DNA of 54,986 bases, taken from positions 1 through 54,986 of the IMG/VR virus record IMGVR_UViG_3300009034_003919; one strand, given 5' to 3'. A model generated the notes under the pieces. It had not been told where the DNA came from, did not search any database, and worked only from the letters and a program-made list of their open reading frames with translations. Below are positions 28,674 through 37,394 of this stretch, piece by piece. Numbering within the stretch: position 1 is the stretch's first letter; each line of letters opens with the position of its first letter. The position numbers and the translations under genes were made by a program. The stretch comes from a virus.

Positions 28674-30773
28674 ATGCCTTATACAGAGAGCGATTACCCA
28701 GCCCAGATCAAGGATCTGCCCAAGCACGCTCGGAAGATCTGGATCGGGGCGTACAACAGCGCCTACGAGGGCTACGACCCGGAGAAGGACCAGCAGTACG
28801 ACAAGAACAAGTCCAAGGCCAAGAACAGAGACGCTTACGCCGCCCGCGTGGCCTGGGGCGCCGTGAAGAAGAAATACAAGAAAAACGCCAAGGGGAAATG
28901 GGTGGCCAAGGCCCTCTCCTTCGATATGGTAATCACCAAGACGGTGATCAGGGATGGCCAGCGCCGTTTCTTCGCCACCGCCTCCAGCGACCGGATAGAT
29001 CTCCTGGATGAACGGCTGGATCCGTCCATCTTCGATGATTTCGTCCACAATTTCGAGGAGGGCGACACCCCGATCTATGTCGACATCGCCCACTGGAGCC
29101 ATTACTTCCCGGAGCTCAGATCCCTGGTTTACATAGGGGAGCTGGATCACCTATATCGCGATGGCAGATGCCTGAAAGCCTCCGGCTTCCTCTACGACGA
29201 CAACAAGGTCAGCGATGCCGCTTGGGAACAGATGGAGCGGGCAGCCAGAGGGGAGCTCGATTATGAGATCCGTTGCTCGCCGGGGTTCTTCCCCGACTAC
29301 GGCAACGTGGGATACGAGAACGACGTCTTCACCTACCGCGGCGGTAGGGACAAAGCATATATGGATCACTTGGCCATCACGGCGTTCCCGGCCAACCTGG
29401 ACGCCGATATCGCACCTGAGGAGGTAGCTATGGAGATCAAGAGCGAGGGCGATCCGACCTTGGCCGAGGACACCCTGAGGGTTCTGGGTGATCCAGAACT
29501 GGTCGAGGAACTTGAAGAAGCTCGTAGGAAAGGAGGTGAACGAAGAGCCATGTCAGAGGAGGAGAAAGCAATGGTCCTTAAGGTCGAAGAGGAAGAGACC
29601 CCGCCCGGCGAAGAGGTCGAACCTGAGACTGAGGAGGAGCCCGAGCTCGAGGAGGAGCCCGTCGCCAAGGGCGCCACCGAGGAAGAGAAGAAGGCCCAAC
29701 AGGCCCGGAGCAAGAAGTACGGGATCAAGGTCCTCTCCGGCAACCTCACCAACGTCACCATACCCAAGAAGTATGCGGATATGGGCGCCAAGGTGGGCGA
29801 CTTCGCCGACCCGGTCAACCTGAAGTATCCGGTGTGGCTCACCAGGAGCCTGAAGAGCCTGACCGACGCTCAGCTGAAGCAGGTGCGTAACGCTCCGGCC
29901 CGCTGGGCGCAGCACAAAGACAAGTACGACGCCGCTGGCGCCAAAAAGGTCGAGGCCCGCATTGAAAAGGCCCTCAAGAAGTTCAAGGTCGGGGACTACG
30001 CGGAAAAGGCGATCACCTTCGTGGAGGAAGTCGGCCGGCCCTATGGCGGTGCCACCAGCATCGAAGAGGCCGAGGACTTCATGGAGGCCGCCAGGGATGA
30101 GCAGAAGGTCTGGGACGACTGGTACATGTTTCAGTCGGTTGCCGAGAACATCCTCAGGGACGACGAGATCGAGGACAAGCGCGTAGCGATGAGTTCAGCG
30201 ATCTCCGACTTCAGGAAGAAGCTCGCGACCAAGTCCCAAGTCCTGATCAAGGAACTGCTGGCAAAGGCCGCGCAGCCGGACGAGGAGCTTACTCCCGAAG
30301 CTGAGACCAAGGCGGAGACTGATCCCGACGTCACGCCGGATGTCGAGCCGGGGGACGAGACTCCAGCCCCGACACCCACGCCGGTGGAGGAGGCTCTGTA
30401 TCCCGCCATCCAGCAGGCCAAGTCCTTCGCCGAGGTGGCCGAGATGATCATAAGCCTGCCTGGCGACCTCAGAGCCAAGAGAGCGGCCATGGGCGAGGCG
30501 CTCGCCCAGACCGCCTCCGGCATCGAGGCCGTGATGAGGCCGGCACCGGAAGCTGCACCGCAGCTCGACACCGAACTCATCGTCAAGGCCATCGAGGCGG
30601 GCTTCGAGCGGGCCATGGCCAAGGTCATGGACCAGTTGGGGTCCGAGCTTCCGGTGGATAAGCCACCCAGGCCGCAGCGCAAGAGCGTAACTGGCATTCA
30701 GCCCTCTAGCATTATAACCAGAGGGCAAAGTTTCGGAGAGATCGTCGATAGGTTAATTGGCGGTCAAGTCTAG
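28674..30773 (+). CDS. ChaB - prohead protease - scaffold fusion
   Basis: The protein has 699 residues (ATG 28674 behind GGGAGGTGA). Residues 1-80 are a ChaB domain (YTESDYPAQIKDLPKHARKIW; RDAYAARVAWGAVKKKY). About 85-250 looks like an XkdF-like head protease (VYIGELDHL, KASGFLYDD, IRCSPGFFP, DHLAITAFPANLDADIA). The rest is a long acidic Pro/Glu-rich and helical scaffold-like region. In HK97-like phages protease and scaffold guide capsid assembly, and the capsid gene follows. The ChaB fusion is seen in some phages; its role there is unknown. Confidence 0.75.
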   Translation: MPYTESDYPAQIKDLPKHARKIWIGAYNSAYEGYDPEKDQQYDKNKSKAKNRDAYAARVAWGAVKKKYKKNAKGKWVAKALSFDMVITKTVIRDGQRRFFATASSDRIDLLDERLDPSIFDDFVHNFEEGDTPIYVDIAHWSHYFPELRSLVYIGELDHLYRDGRCLKASGFLYDDNKVSDAAWEQMERAARGELDYEIRCSPGFFPDYGNVGYENDVFTYRGGRDKAYMDHLAITAFPANLDADIAPEEVAMEIKSEGDPTLAEDTLRVLGDPELVEELEEARRKGGERRAMSEEEKAMVLKVEEEETPPGEEVEPETEEEPELEEEPVAKGATEEEKKAQQARSKKYGIKVLSGNLTNVTIPKKYADMGAKVGDFADPVNLKYPVWLTRSLKSLTDAQLKQVRNAPARWAQHKDKYDAAGAKKVEARIEKALKKFKVGDYAEKAITFVEEVGRPYGGATSIEEAEDFMEAARDEQKVWDDWYMFQSVAENILRDDEIEDKRVAMSSAISDFRKKLATKSQVLIKELLAKAAQPDEELTPEAETKAETDPDVTPDVEPGDETPAPTPTPVEEALYPAIQQAKSFAEVAEMIISLPGDLRAKRAAMGEALAQTASGIEAVMRPAPEAAPQLDTELIVKAIEAGFERAMAKVMDQLGSELPVDKPPRPQRKSVTGIQPSSIITRGQSFGEIVDRLIGGQV

Positions 30774-30829
30774 CGCGTTGCTGAGTCCATCGATGGACAT
30801 CGTCGATGGGTCAATCAGCAGTCAAGCGT
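30741..30829 (+). repeat. Imperfect direct repeat at the end of the scaffold gene
   Basis: Bases 30741-30771 (gene 3' end) and 30799-30829 (intergenic) agree at 24 of 31 positions, starting ATCGTCGAT. Each unit contains GTCAAG. It looks like an old tandem duplication of the gene's 3' end. A capsid-gene regulatory role is possible but unsupported. Confidence 0.5.
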
Positions 30830-30902
30830 CAGGCGTCGCTAAGTCTTTCGGTTAAGATCCTCCTTCCGTTTGATATCCCAAATCAGAAGGAGGTGACAAG
30901 AC

Positions 30903-31952
30903 GTGCCTGATAACCCACAGATCATCGACGCGCTAACTGCAACGCTCGTCGTGCAGTACGGCGTGGAGATCGACCCGAACATCGTCTCCAAGATCCCTTT
31001 CGACTCTCCCCTGTTCGATCGGCTGATGGGTCTCATAGGGGCTCCCGTGCGGAATTTCCAAAAGTCCGCCGTGTTCGGCGTGCTCACGCAGGCCGAGTTC
31101 ACCGGAAGCGGTGATAAGAGGGGCTCCTTCCCCGTCGGTGGCGATCCTGAAGGGCTCAAGATCGCTCGAGACCTCGCGGCGATCGCCAAGAAATCGTACG
31201 GGGCCAGCGGGGGCGTGAAGGACGTTGACATCATCGCGTCCAGCATGGGGATCGCTCCCCACGCGCTCCAGGGGCAGAAATACCGCGACGATGCCGAGTT
31301 CCTGATCAACCTCCTGTACGTTAGGACGAGACAGGCCATCGATTACGGCATCGTGAAGGGAGACAGCGCGACCTACAGCACCGACATGGACGGCCTGGAG
31401 ACCAAGGTCCTAGCGGCCAATGGTTCCCAGGTCCTCGACATGGCCGGAGCTGCCTTCTCCGCGGACAAGCTGGACGAACTCATCGTCCAGATGATGCTCC
31501 TGGGGATCTACCCCACGGCTATCTACTGCAACCCGATCGCCAAGAAAGCGATCGTCCGGGCTTACACCTCGGATAACGCTTTCGCCATCAACGTGGACAC
31601 GGGTGAGAAGAACGCCGTGCTGGGGGTCTGGGGCAACCAGGTGGTGACTCCTGCGGGAGTCCTGCCCATCATCGCTGATCGACGGTTCACAGTATCGGGT
31701 GCCGCTCCCACCTTCACCACGGATATTTTCGTGGCGACGGAGATCCACGAAGGAGAGCCGATCCTGTACCTCGATTGGCAGGTGCTGCCCACAGCCTTGA
31801 ACTTGGCGCGGGTCCCCGGCTTCTATACCAGCCAGGTCTTCGCAGTTTGGAGCCACCTGACCCTGGTGGAGAAGTCGGAGTGGTTCGCTCAGGGCAAGCT
31901 GAAGGACCTGACGGTCACCTACGCGCCGACACCACCTACGGTGATACCGTAG
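30903..31952 (+). CDS. Major capsid protein
   Basis: GTG 30903 follows AGAAGGAGGTGA, the strongest ribosome site in the window, as expected for the most abundant virion protein. The 349 residues include an N-terminal helical region (FDSPLFDRLMGLIG), FTGSGDKRGSFPVGG, and a C-terminal domain (PTAIYCNPIAKKAIVRAYTSD, VLPIIADRRF, GEPILYLDWQVLPTALNLARV). A 12-base-stem terminator follows. Fold identity is inferred from pattern and position. Confidence 0.8.
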   Translation: MPDNPQIIDALTATLVVQYGVEIDPNIVSKIPFDSPLFDRLMGLIGAPVRNFQKSAVFGVLTQAEFTGSGDKRGSFPVGGDPEGLKIARDLAAIAKKSYGASGGVKDVDIIASSMGIAPHALQGQKYRDDAEFLINLLYVRTRQAIDYGIVKGDSATYSTDMDGLETKVLAANGSQVLDMAGAAFSADKLDELIVQMMLLGIYPTAIYCNPIAKKAIVRAYTSDNAFAINVDTGEKNAVLGVWGNQVVTPAGVLPIIADRRFTVSGAAPTFTTDIFVATEIHEGEPILYLDWQVLPTALNLARVPGFYTSQVFAVWSHLTLVEKSEWFAQGKLKDLTVTYAPTPPTVIP

Positions 31953-31970
31953 CCTGAACCTGAAGGTTAA

Positions 31971-32006
31971 GGAGGGCCCAGCGAGATTGCTGGGCCCTCC
32001 GTCTTT
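31971..32006 (+). terminator. Strong terminator after the capsid gene
   Basis: GGAGGGCCCAGC (31971-31982) and GCTGGGCCCTCC (31989-32000) form a perfect 12-base stem with loop GAGATT, followed by GTCTTT. It would set capsid expression above that of the downstream sugar and tail genes. Confidence 0.85.
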
Positions 32007-32016
32007 AGGAGGCCAA

Positions 32017-33237
32017 TTGCGAATACTAGGATTGCCAGGTGACTCTGGTGCCTGCGCCTATTACCGGGTGGAAAAACCACTCGAGGCGTTGGCCGAAGCG
32101 GGGATGGCAAAATTTTACATCCCCCCGATCAAGAACGGCAACCGGCTGGTCCGCATCGGCGAGTTCAGCGAGGAAGAGAAGAAGGAGATCATCCGAGAAC
32201 GGGGCGCCTGGGATGGCTTCGACGAGATTCGGCGCTTCGAGAGCCTTCCCAACATCCTGGACTACGACCTCTTGCTCTTCCAGCGCCAGCCGAACGAGGA
32301 CATCTATCGCCTGATTCGCCGGGCCCAGGAGCTTGGCATCAAGGTGGTCTTTGACATCGACGACGACGCCTTCAACATCCCGCCGAGCAACCCGAACTAC
32401 CTAATGTGGGGCCGGGACGGCCGGAAGCTTCTCAGCCTGTACCTGTCCATGGCCAAGGCGGGCGCCATGCCTCGCGAGTGGAGAGACCTGTCTCCCGACG
32501 AGGTGGTCCAGAACGCGAAGACGGTCAGGGACGGCCTGTTTCGCAACATAAGGCAGGCCAGCCTGGTGACGACCACCGTACCTGCCCTGGCGACGGTCTA
32601 CCGAAGGCTGAGAACAGACATCACCATCTTGCCGAACCAGATGGATCCGGACGATTGGGGCGAGATTAAGCCCATCGTTCACCGCGGCGAGATCTGGCTC
32701 GGTTGGGCGGGGTCCAAGACGCATCATGACGACCTCAAGGTGCTGGAGCGGGTGATCCCGACCATCTTGGAGCGGTATCCGCGGGTTTCTTTCGTCATCG
32801 CCGGTTTCCCTGAGGCGAAGAAAAGGCTCTTCGACGGATATCCGGACCATAGGGTGATCACCTTCCCCTGGACGGATCTCAAGAGCTACAAGAGCTATCT
32901 CGCAAGCTTCGACATCGTCCTGGCGCCCAGTCACCCGAACAAGTTCAATGAGGGGAAGAGCGACATCCGGGTGCTCGAGGCGGGGATGGTTGGGCGTCCC
33001 GTGGTCGGTTCCCCCACCACTTACGGGGCAACCATCAAGGAAAGCGCCGGGGGCTTCGTGGCCAAGAAGCCCCTCCAGTGGATCAAGGCGCTCAGTCAAC
33101 TGATAGAGGACGAGGAGCTCCGGCGCAACATGGGAGAGAATCTGGGGAACTACGCGCGCACTCATCGGACTTATCGGGCCAACGCCCATTTATGGGCGGA
33201 GGCGTATTCTAATCTCCTGGAGGAGCCATGTCGCTGA
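32017..33237 (+). CDS. Glycosyltransferase, GT4-like
   Basis: TTG 32017 follows AGGAGG by four bases. The 406-residue protein has a GT-B architecture: an N-terminal region (RILGLPGDSGACAYYRVEKPL; DLLLFQRQPNEDIYRLI; FDIDDDAFNIPPSNP) and a C-terminal donor-binding domain (IWLGWAGSKTHHDDL; RVSFVIAGFP; DIVLAPSHPNKFNEGKSDIRVLEAGMVGRPVVGSP). It would transfer a sugar from a nucleotide donor. It opens a sugar-modification set threaded through the head-tail genes; the acceptor may be virion protein or host glycan. Confidence 0.85.
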   Translation: MRILGLPGDSGACAYYRVEKPLEALAEAGMAKFYIPPIKNGNRLVRIGEFSEEEKKEIIRERGAWDGFDEIRRFESLPNILDYDLLLFQRQPNEDIYRLIRRAQELGIKVVFDIDDDAFNIPPSNPNYLMWGRDGRKLLSLYLSMAKAGAMPREWRDLSPDEVVQNAKTVRDGLFRNIRQASLVTTTVPALATVYRRLRTDITILPNQMDPDDWGEIKPIVHRGEIWLGWAGSKTHHDDLKVLERVIPTILERYPRVSFVIAGFPEAKKRLFDGYPDHRVITFPWTDLKSYKSYLASFDIVLAPSHPNKFNEGKSDIRVLEAGMVGRPVVGSPTTYGATIKESAGGFVAKKPLQWIKALSQLIEDEELRRNMGENLGNYARTHRTYRANAHLWAEAYSNLLEEPCR

Positions 33238-33857
33238 TCACGGCGCAGGAGTTTGAAACCCTCACCAACGCCAGCTTCACTGCCTATCCGACCGACTACG
33301 TGCAGGCGGTCCTGGATACGGTGAGCGATCATCTGGAGAATTGGTGCTCGAGGTTCTTCGCGCTCACTGATATCGTCGATGAAATGTCGAAGAGCCACGT
33401 GACGCGGCGCGGCTGGCTCAAGGTCAAGACGAGATATGCGCCGGTCGTCAGCGTCAGCGCACTCAAGTATCAGTTCGCGGGATCCACAGACGACATCGAC
33501 ATCTCCAACGCCGACATCGATCTGGAATTGGGTACCATCAGGCTCCTTTGGTATCGGCCGCTCCTCGGGGGCCCCGATGAATGGATCACCCTCATCAGCT
33601 ACAGGGCGGGGTATGCCGCCGTCCCAGATCCGATCAGGGTGGCCGTGGCGCTCCTAGCCAGGGAAGCTATCGAGGCGGATGCGCAGGCCGCCCAGGAGGG
33701 CCTTGCCTATCCGCTCCAGTCCTATAAGGTGGGGAGTTACAGCGAGACCTACGCCATAGGACGGGTGGATGGCGCCAGCGATCTGGGGCTCGGCACCGAG
33801 CTCTCCCTGAGGGCCAGGGCCCTGGCGCTACCCTATCGCAGGGCAGGAATAGTCTAG
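33228..33857 (+). CDS. Head-tail connector protein
   Basis: ATG 33228 overlaps the glycosyltransferase end. The protein has 209 residues. The start SLITAQEFETLTNASFTAYPTDYVQAVL and the central RYAPVVSVSALKY and WITLISYRAGYAAVPDPIRVAVALLAREA fit gp6-like connector proteins, which read short helical segments of this type. It lies between two sugar-modifying genes, apart from the other connectors at 38257-39733. Confidence 0.75.
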   Translation: MSLITAQEFETLTNASFTAYPTDYVQAVLDTVSDHLENWCSRFFALTDIVDEMSKSHVTRRGWLKVKTRYAPVVSVSALKYQFAGSTDDIDISNADIDLELGTIRLLWYRPLLGGPDEWITLISYRAGYAAVPDPIRVAVALLAREAIEADAQAAQEGLAYPLQSYKVGSYSETYAIGRVDGASDLGLGTELSLRARALALPYRRAGIV

Positions 33858-33866
33858 GAGAAGATA

Positions 33867-34643
33867 GTGGAGAACATGGTGAAGGAAGAGGTCCTCATCG
33901 CCACAGTGACGTACAACCGCCTGGAGATGACCAAGGCCACGATCGAAGGGTTGGCCCGCACGACCGACCTGGAAAAGCACCGGCTCTGGGTGATCGACAA
34001 TGCCAGCGCCGACGGGACGCCAGAATATCTCGAGTCGCTCCCCTTCCTGGCGGGCCTGATCCTTCTCGAGACCAACGTCGGCACGGCCAAGGCTATAAAC
34101 CTCGCCTGGGCGAACAGAGCCCCCGGCCAGCCGTGCATCAAGATGGACAACGACGTGGTCATCAATACGCCGGGCTGGCTTGAGAGATGCGTCCAGGTTC
34201 TCAGGATGCGTCCTGACGAAATAGGCGTCGTCGCCCTCAAGCGAAAGGATCTCCCGGAGGCCCCTGATGCCGAGGTCCCCTGGTACCAGACGAAACTCCT
34301 CGATATCGGGGACGGGATAATTGTGGAGGAGGCCAACCACACGATAGGCACTTGCTGGGTGGTCAACCCGCTATTGATCGATCGCGTCGGGGCCCTGGTC
34401 CAGCCCAACATCTATGGCTTTGATGACGCCCTATACTGCCTCAGGGCGCATCTGGCAGGGTTCAAGACCGTCTTCTTGAGGGAAATAGACATCGACCACA
34501 TAGATCCCGGGGGGAGCCCCTACACCGCCTGGAAACTCGAGCAGGCCGGGATAGACATAGACACCTATTGGCGGTTCGTTCAGGAATACCAATCCGGCGA
34601 GCGAGATATCTACGAACCACTGCAAGGAGGAGATGATGGCTAG
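33867..34643 (+). CDS. Glycosyltransferase family 2
   Basis: GTG 33867 or ATG 33876. The 258-residue protein has the GT-A pattern of family 2: EVLIATVTYNRLEMTKATIEG, LWVIDNASADGTPEYL, LLETNVGTAKAINLAW, and the DxD-like metal site KMDNDVVIN. It should transfer a sugar from a nucleotide donor. It is followed directly by a methyltransferase, which suggests sequential modification of one glycan. Confidence 0.85.
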   Translation: MENMVKEEVLIATVTYNRLEMTKATIEGLARTTDLEKHRLWVIDNASADGTPEYLESLPFLAGLILLETNVGTAKAINLAWANRAPGQPCIKMDNDVVINTPGWLERCVQVLRMRPDEIGVVALKRKDLPEAPDAEVPWYQTKLLDIGDGIIVEEANHTIGTCWVVNPLLIDRVGALVQPNIYGFDDALYCLRAHLAGFKTVFLREIDIDHIDPGGSPYTAWKLEQAGIDIDTYWRFVQEYQSGERDIYEPLQGGDDG

Positions 34644-35415
34644 AGACAGGAGAAGCACGCCCAAACCTAAACGGTTCGCCGACATGACCGGCGACGAGGT
34701 GGCCAGGGCGGTTCGGGTGTTGAATCGCTCCAGGTACATCGCCGGTTTGTACGAGGTCCACGGCAAAGATCTCGTTGCCATCCTCAACGAACAACGGGCC
34801 CTGCACGACGAGCTGACGAGTCGGGGCATCTGGTGCATGTTCGACGACATCGAGGCCGAGTTGCTTTACCTCTTCATTCGAGAGATGGGCTCTGGCATGG
34901 CTCTGGAGATCAGTTCAGGTCCTGGCTGGTCTACAAGTTGGATGTTGCAAGCCCTGAGATCTATGGAAGCTGGGGGGCTTGTTTCCTTTGATAAGCATTG
35001 CCATACACCAGATTTCGTGCCAGCTGAGCTGGCTAAACATCGATGGACGTTCGTGAAAGAAGACATTCAAGCACGGCCATGGGAAATACTCAAACAGGTA
35101 GATTTCCTCTTGGTGGACACTAACCATCAGCCAGATCTCATGGATTGGCTCATTGAGCACATCTTCCCGCTAGTGCGTTCCGGGGGGAAGATCGCCGTGC
35201 ATGACGTCTTCAACCTGGCGACGCCTGCCCATGGTGAGGCTGCCAAGGTCTTCAGATATCTGGATACGATCAATGTGCGTCCGTATACGGCGTCTCATTG
35301 CTTCCCGAAGATCCACGCCGCTATCAACAAGGCGAGGGAAGCGGTCGGTATCGACGTGGCTAAGCCGATACATCCTTGGCCGAACAATCCGTTGCTGATC
35401 TTCGACGTGCCATGA
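34636..35415 (+). CDS. Class I SAM methyltransferase-like protein
   Basis: ATG 34636 lies five bases after AAGGAGG. The 259-residue protein carries a Rossmann methyltransferase core (MALEISSGPGWSTSWMLQAL; GLVSFDKHCHTP; VDFLLVDTNHQPDLMDWLI; VRSGGKIAVHDVF), like the Methyltransf_24 group. Bases 34880-35200 look richer in A+T than the neighbouring genes, a sign of separate acquisition. The likely role is O-methylation of a sugar. It overlaps the next gene by ATGA. Confidence 0.75.
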   Translation: MARDRRSTPKPKRFADMTGDEVARAVRVLNRSRYIAGLYEVHGKDLVAILNEQRALHDELTSRGIWCMFDDIEAELLYLFIREMGSGMALEISSGPGWSTSWMLQALRSMEAGGLVSFDKHCHTPDFVPAELAKHRWTFVKEDIQARPWEILKQVDFLLVDTNHQPDLMDWLIEHIFPLVRSGGKIAVHDVFNLATPAHGEAAKVFRYLDTINVRPYTASHCFPKIHAAINKAREAVGIDVAKPIHPWPNNPLLIFDVP

Positions 35416-36068
35416 AGTTGCTCGCAGTTTTATATGCCTCCGAGCGCAACGAGAAAGTGGAGATCGTCATTCGTACCTTGGAAGCCCACTGGATAACCTA
35501 CAAGGTCTATGGTCAGGGACGCTGGCGGGGTTTTGGGGAGAAACTTCTAATGGCTTGTGAGGCAGCCAACACAGAGAAAGAGTATACGCACATTCTGCAC
35601 ATTGATGCTTTTGATGTGATTGTGCTCGGTAGGCCAGATCAGTTATTGGAACGCTTTGAGGCGTTCAATCATCCATGGGTTTGCTGCGCTGAGGTGAACT
35701 GCTGGCCCGACCGAGCAAGGGCTGGTAATTATCCCCCCAGCGACAGCCCCTGGCGCTATCTGAACAGCGGGGCTTATATGGCAGAGCGGAAATACTTGGC
35801 TGATTGCCTGGGGAGATGGGGGGGCGATTCTATAAGTCCCGCCGTGGACGATCAGCGCTTCCTGACCGATCGTTATCTGCAGGAACCGGAGACGATCCTG
35901 TTGGACACCGGCTGTAGGCTGTTCCAGTCCCTTTTGGGGGGGTTTCATCTCTTCACGCTATCGCCGGGGAAACTACACAATAGGCTGACGAACACGGACC
36001 CCCTGGTTCTTCACTGGAATGGTGGTGGGAATATCGAGGAGATCAAGGAGCTCTGGGATGGCGCATAG
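35412..36068 (+). CDS. PLOD/procollagen-type glycosyltransferase domain
   Basis: ATG 35412 overlaps the previous stop. The 218-residue protein shows the GT domain of lysyl-hydroxylase-type proteins: KLLAVLYASERNEKVEIVIRTL, ILHIDAFDVIVLG (DxxD), YLNSGAYMAER, DDQRFLTDRYL, ILLDTGCRLFQSLLG and LVLHWNGGG. The family uses UDP-sugars. In giant viruses and phages, related domains glycosylate structural proteins with collagen-like repeats; the acceptor here is unknown. Confidence 0.8.
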   Translation: MKLLAVLYASERNEKVEIVIRTLEAHWITYKVYGQGRWRGFGEKLLMACEAANTEKEYTHILHIDAFDVIVLGRPDQLLERFEAFNHPWVCCAEVNCWPDRARAGNYPPSDSPWRYLNSGAYMAERKYLADCLGRWGGDSISPAVDDQRFLTDRYLQEPETILLDTGCRLFQSLLGGFHLFTLSPGKLHNRLTNTDPLVLHWNGGGNIEEIKELWDGA

Positions 36069-36648
36069 AGAAGCTGTCTCCTGGCCACACCTCTATGACG
36101 AGACTGGCATACACACCTTTGAGGTCCTGAAAGACCTGGGCCTCAAGCCAGAAAACACGTTACTCGATGTAGGATGTGGTTCGCTTTGCTCCGGCAGGCA
36201 CTTCCTAGCCTATCTTAGGGCGGGCAACTACCATGCCGTCGAACCAAACACCTGGCTCATCGACGCAGTTTGCGAGAGGGAACTGGGCCAGGATTGGCCC
36301 GGGTTGAAGGAGATGCACCTATACACCTTCGATGACTTTATGCTCAGCAGGACAGGCCACGTATTCGATTTCGTCCTGGCACACTCGATCTTCACCCATG
36401 CCACACAGGCTCAGGTGAAGACGATCATGGACGAGGCCAGGCGTGTGATGCACCCTGGCTCCGTCTTTGCCGCTACCTACTACTACGGGAGCATGGATAG
36501 CAACAAGCCAGTGTGGTGGTCTCCAGCGGGGGTTTCCTACTCCCATGAGTTCATCGAGCGCACCGCGGCTGAATGCCGGTTGCGGCTTGAAAGGCTGGCG
36601 ATCAAGCATCCCGTCGGCCATACCTGGGTGGTGATGAGGCGAGTATGA
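36058..36648 (+). CDS. Class I SAM-dependent methyltransferase
   Basis: ATG 36058 follows AAGGAG. The 196-residue protein has motif I LLDVGCGSLCSGRHF, then HAVEPN, FDFVLAHSIFTHATQAQV and ARRVMHPGSVFAATYY, a standard small-molecule methyltransferase core. The substrate is probably a sugar of the glycan made by the neighbouring enzymes. Its last bases overlap the next start by ATGA. Confidence 0.85.
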   Translation: MAHREAVSWPHLYDETGIHTFEVLKDLGLKPENTLLDVGCGSLCSGRHFLAYLRAGNYHAVEPNTWLIDAVCERELGQDWPGLKEMHLYTFDDFMLSRTGHVFDFVLAHSIFTHATQAQVKTIMDEARRVMHPGSVFAATYYYGSMDSNKPVWWSPAGVSYSHEFIERTAAECRLRLERLAIKHPVGHTWVVMRRV

Positions 36649-37394
36649 ATCGGACATTTGAGCAGTGGGAAGCGGCGTACATCAACACGCAGGATTACAA
36701 CGGACAGATTGTCGAGGATTTCAAGGCCCTGGTCAATGACACGCCCTGGCTCAAGGAACACCGGGATTTCTCAGAACGCCACGTCTACGGGTTCGGAGAG
36801 CGCGCCTTCCACTGGCTCTGGCATCTGCTGGTGCGCGACGAAATGCCTGCCCACTTTCGGTTTCTGGAGGTCGGTGTCTATAAAGGGCAAGTGGTATCAC
36901 TAATGCGGCTGCTGGCCCAGCAGGCGGGTAAGACGGCGGACATCTACGGCGTGACGATGCTCAGTTCGTTTGCGGGTGATACCGACCGATTCCCCAAATT
37001 CCCCGAAGCGGATTACCGCAAGCACATCTGCGACCTGCACCAACGGTTCCGCTTACCCTTCGACCCCGACACGCAGCTAATCGTCGGCGATAGCATAAGC
37101 CCCGAGATCCACGATCGCGTTTCCGAATTGGGCCAGTTCGACCTGGTCTATGTGGACGGCTGTCATGAGGCCGACTATGTGCGCAGCGACCTGCAGTTCT
37201 ACGGCGGTCTGGTGCGTCCAGGCGGCTACCTCGCCACCGATGACGCCTCGAACAACTTGGAGATGCCATGGGGATTCTTCGGAGGCATCCAGGAGGTCAG
37301 CGACACGGTGGATGCCGTGATCGTGCCGGATCCGCGCTGGCGGCATTGCCTCGCGGTGATGCACAACCGTATTTTCCGAAGAGAGGATACATGA
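36645..37394 (+). CDS. Class I SAM methyltransferase, cephalosporin-hydroxylase-like group
   Basis: The protein has 249 residues, with its start coupled by ATGA. RFLEVGVYKGQVVSLMRLLA, DIYGVTMLSSFAGD, FDLVYVDGCHEADYVRSDLQFY and VRPGGYLATDDASN are the motifs of the Methyltransf_24/cephalosporin hydroxylase-like group that methylates sugars in many glycan clusters. It is the third methyltransferase of the module. Confidence 0.8.
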   Translation: MNRTFEQWEAAYINTQDYNGQIVEDFKALVNDTPWLKEHRDFSERHVYGFGERAFHWLWHLLVRDEMPAHFRFLEVGVYKGQVVSLMRLLAQQAGKTADIYGVTMLSSFAGDTDRFPKFPEADYRKHICDLHQRFRLPFDPDTQLIVGDSISPEIHDRVSELGQFDLVYVDGCHEADYVRSDLQFYGGLVRPGGYLATDDASNNLEMPWGFFGGIQEVSDTVDAVIVPDPRWRHCLAVMHNRIFRREDT

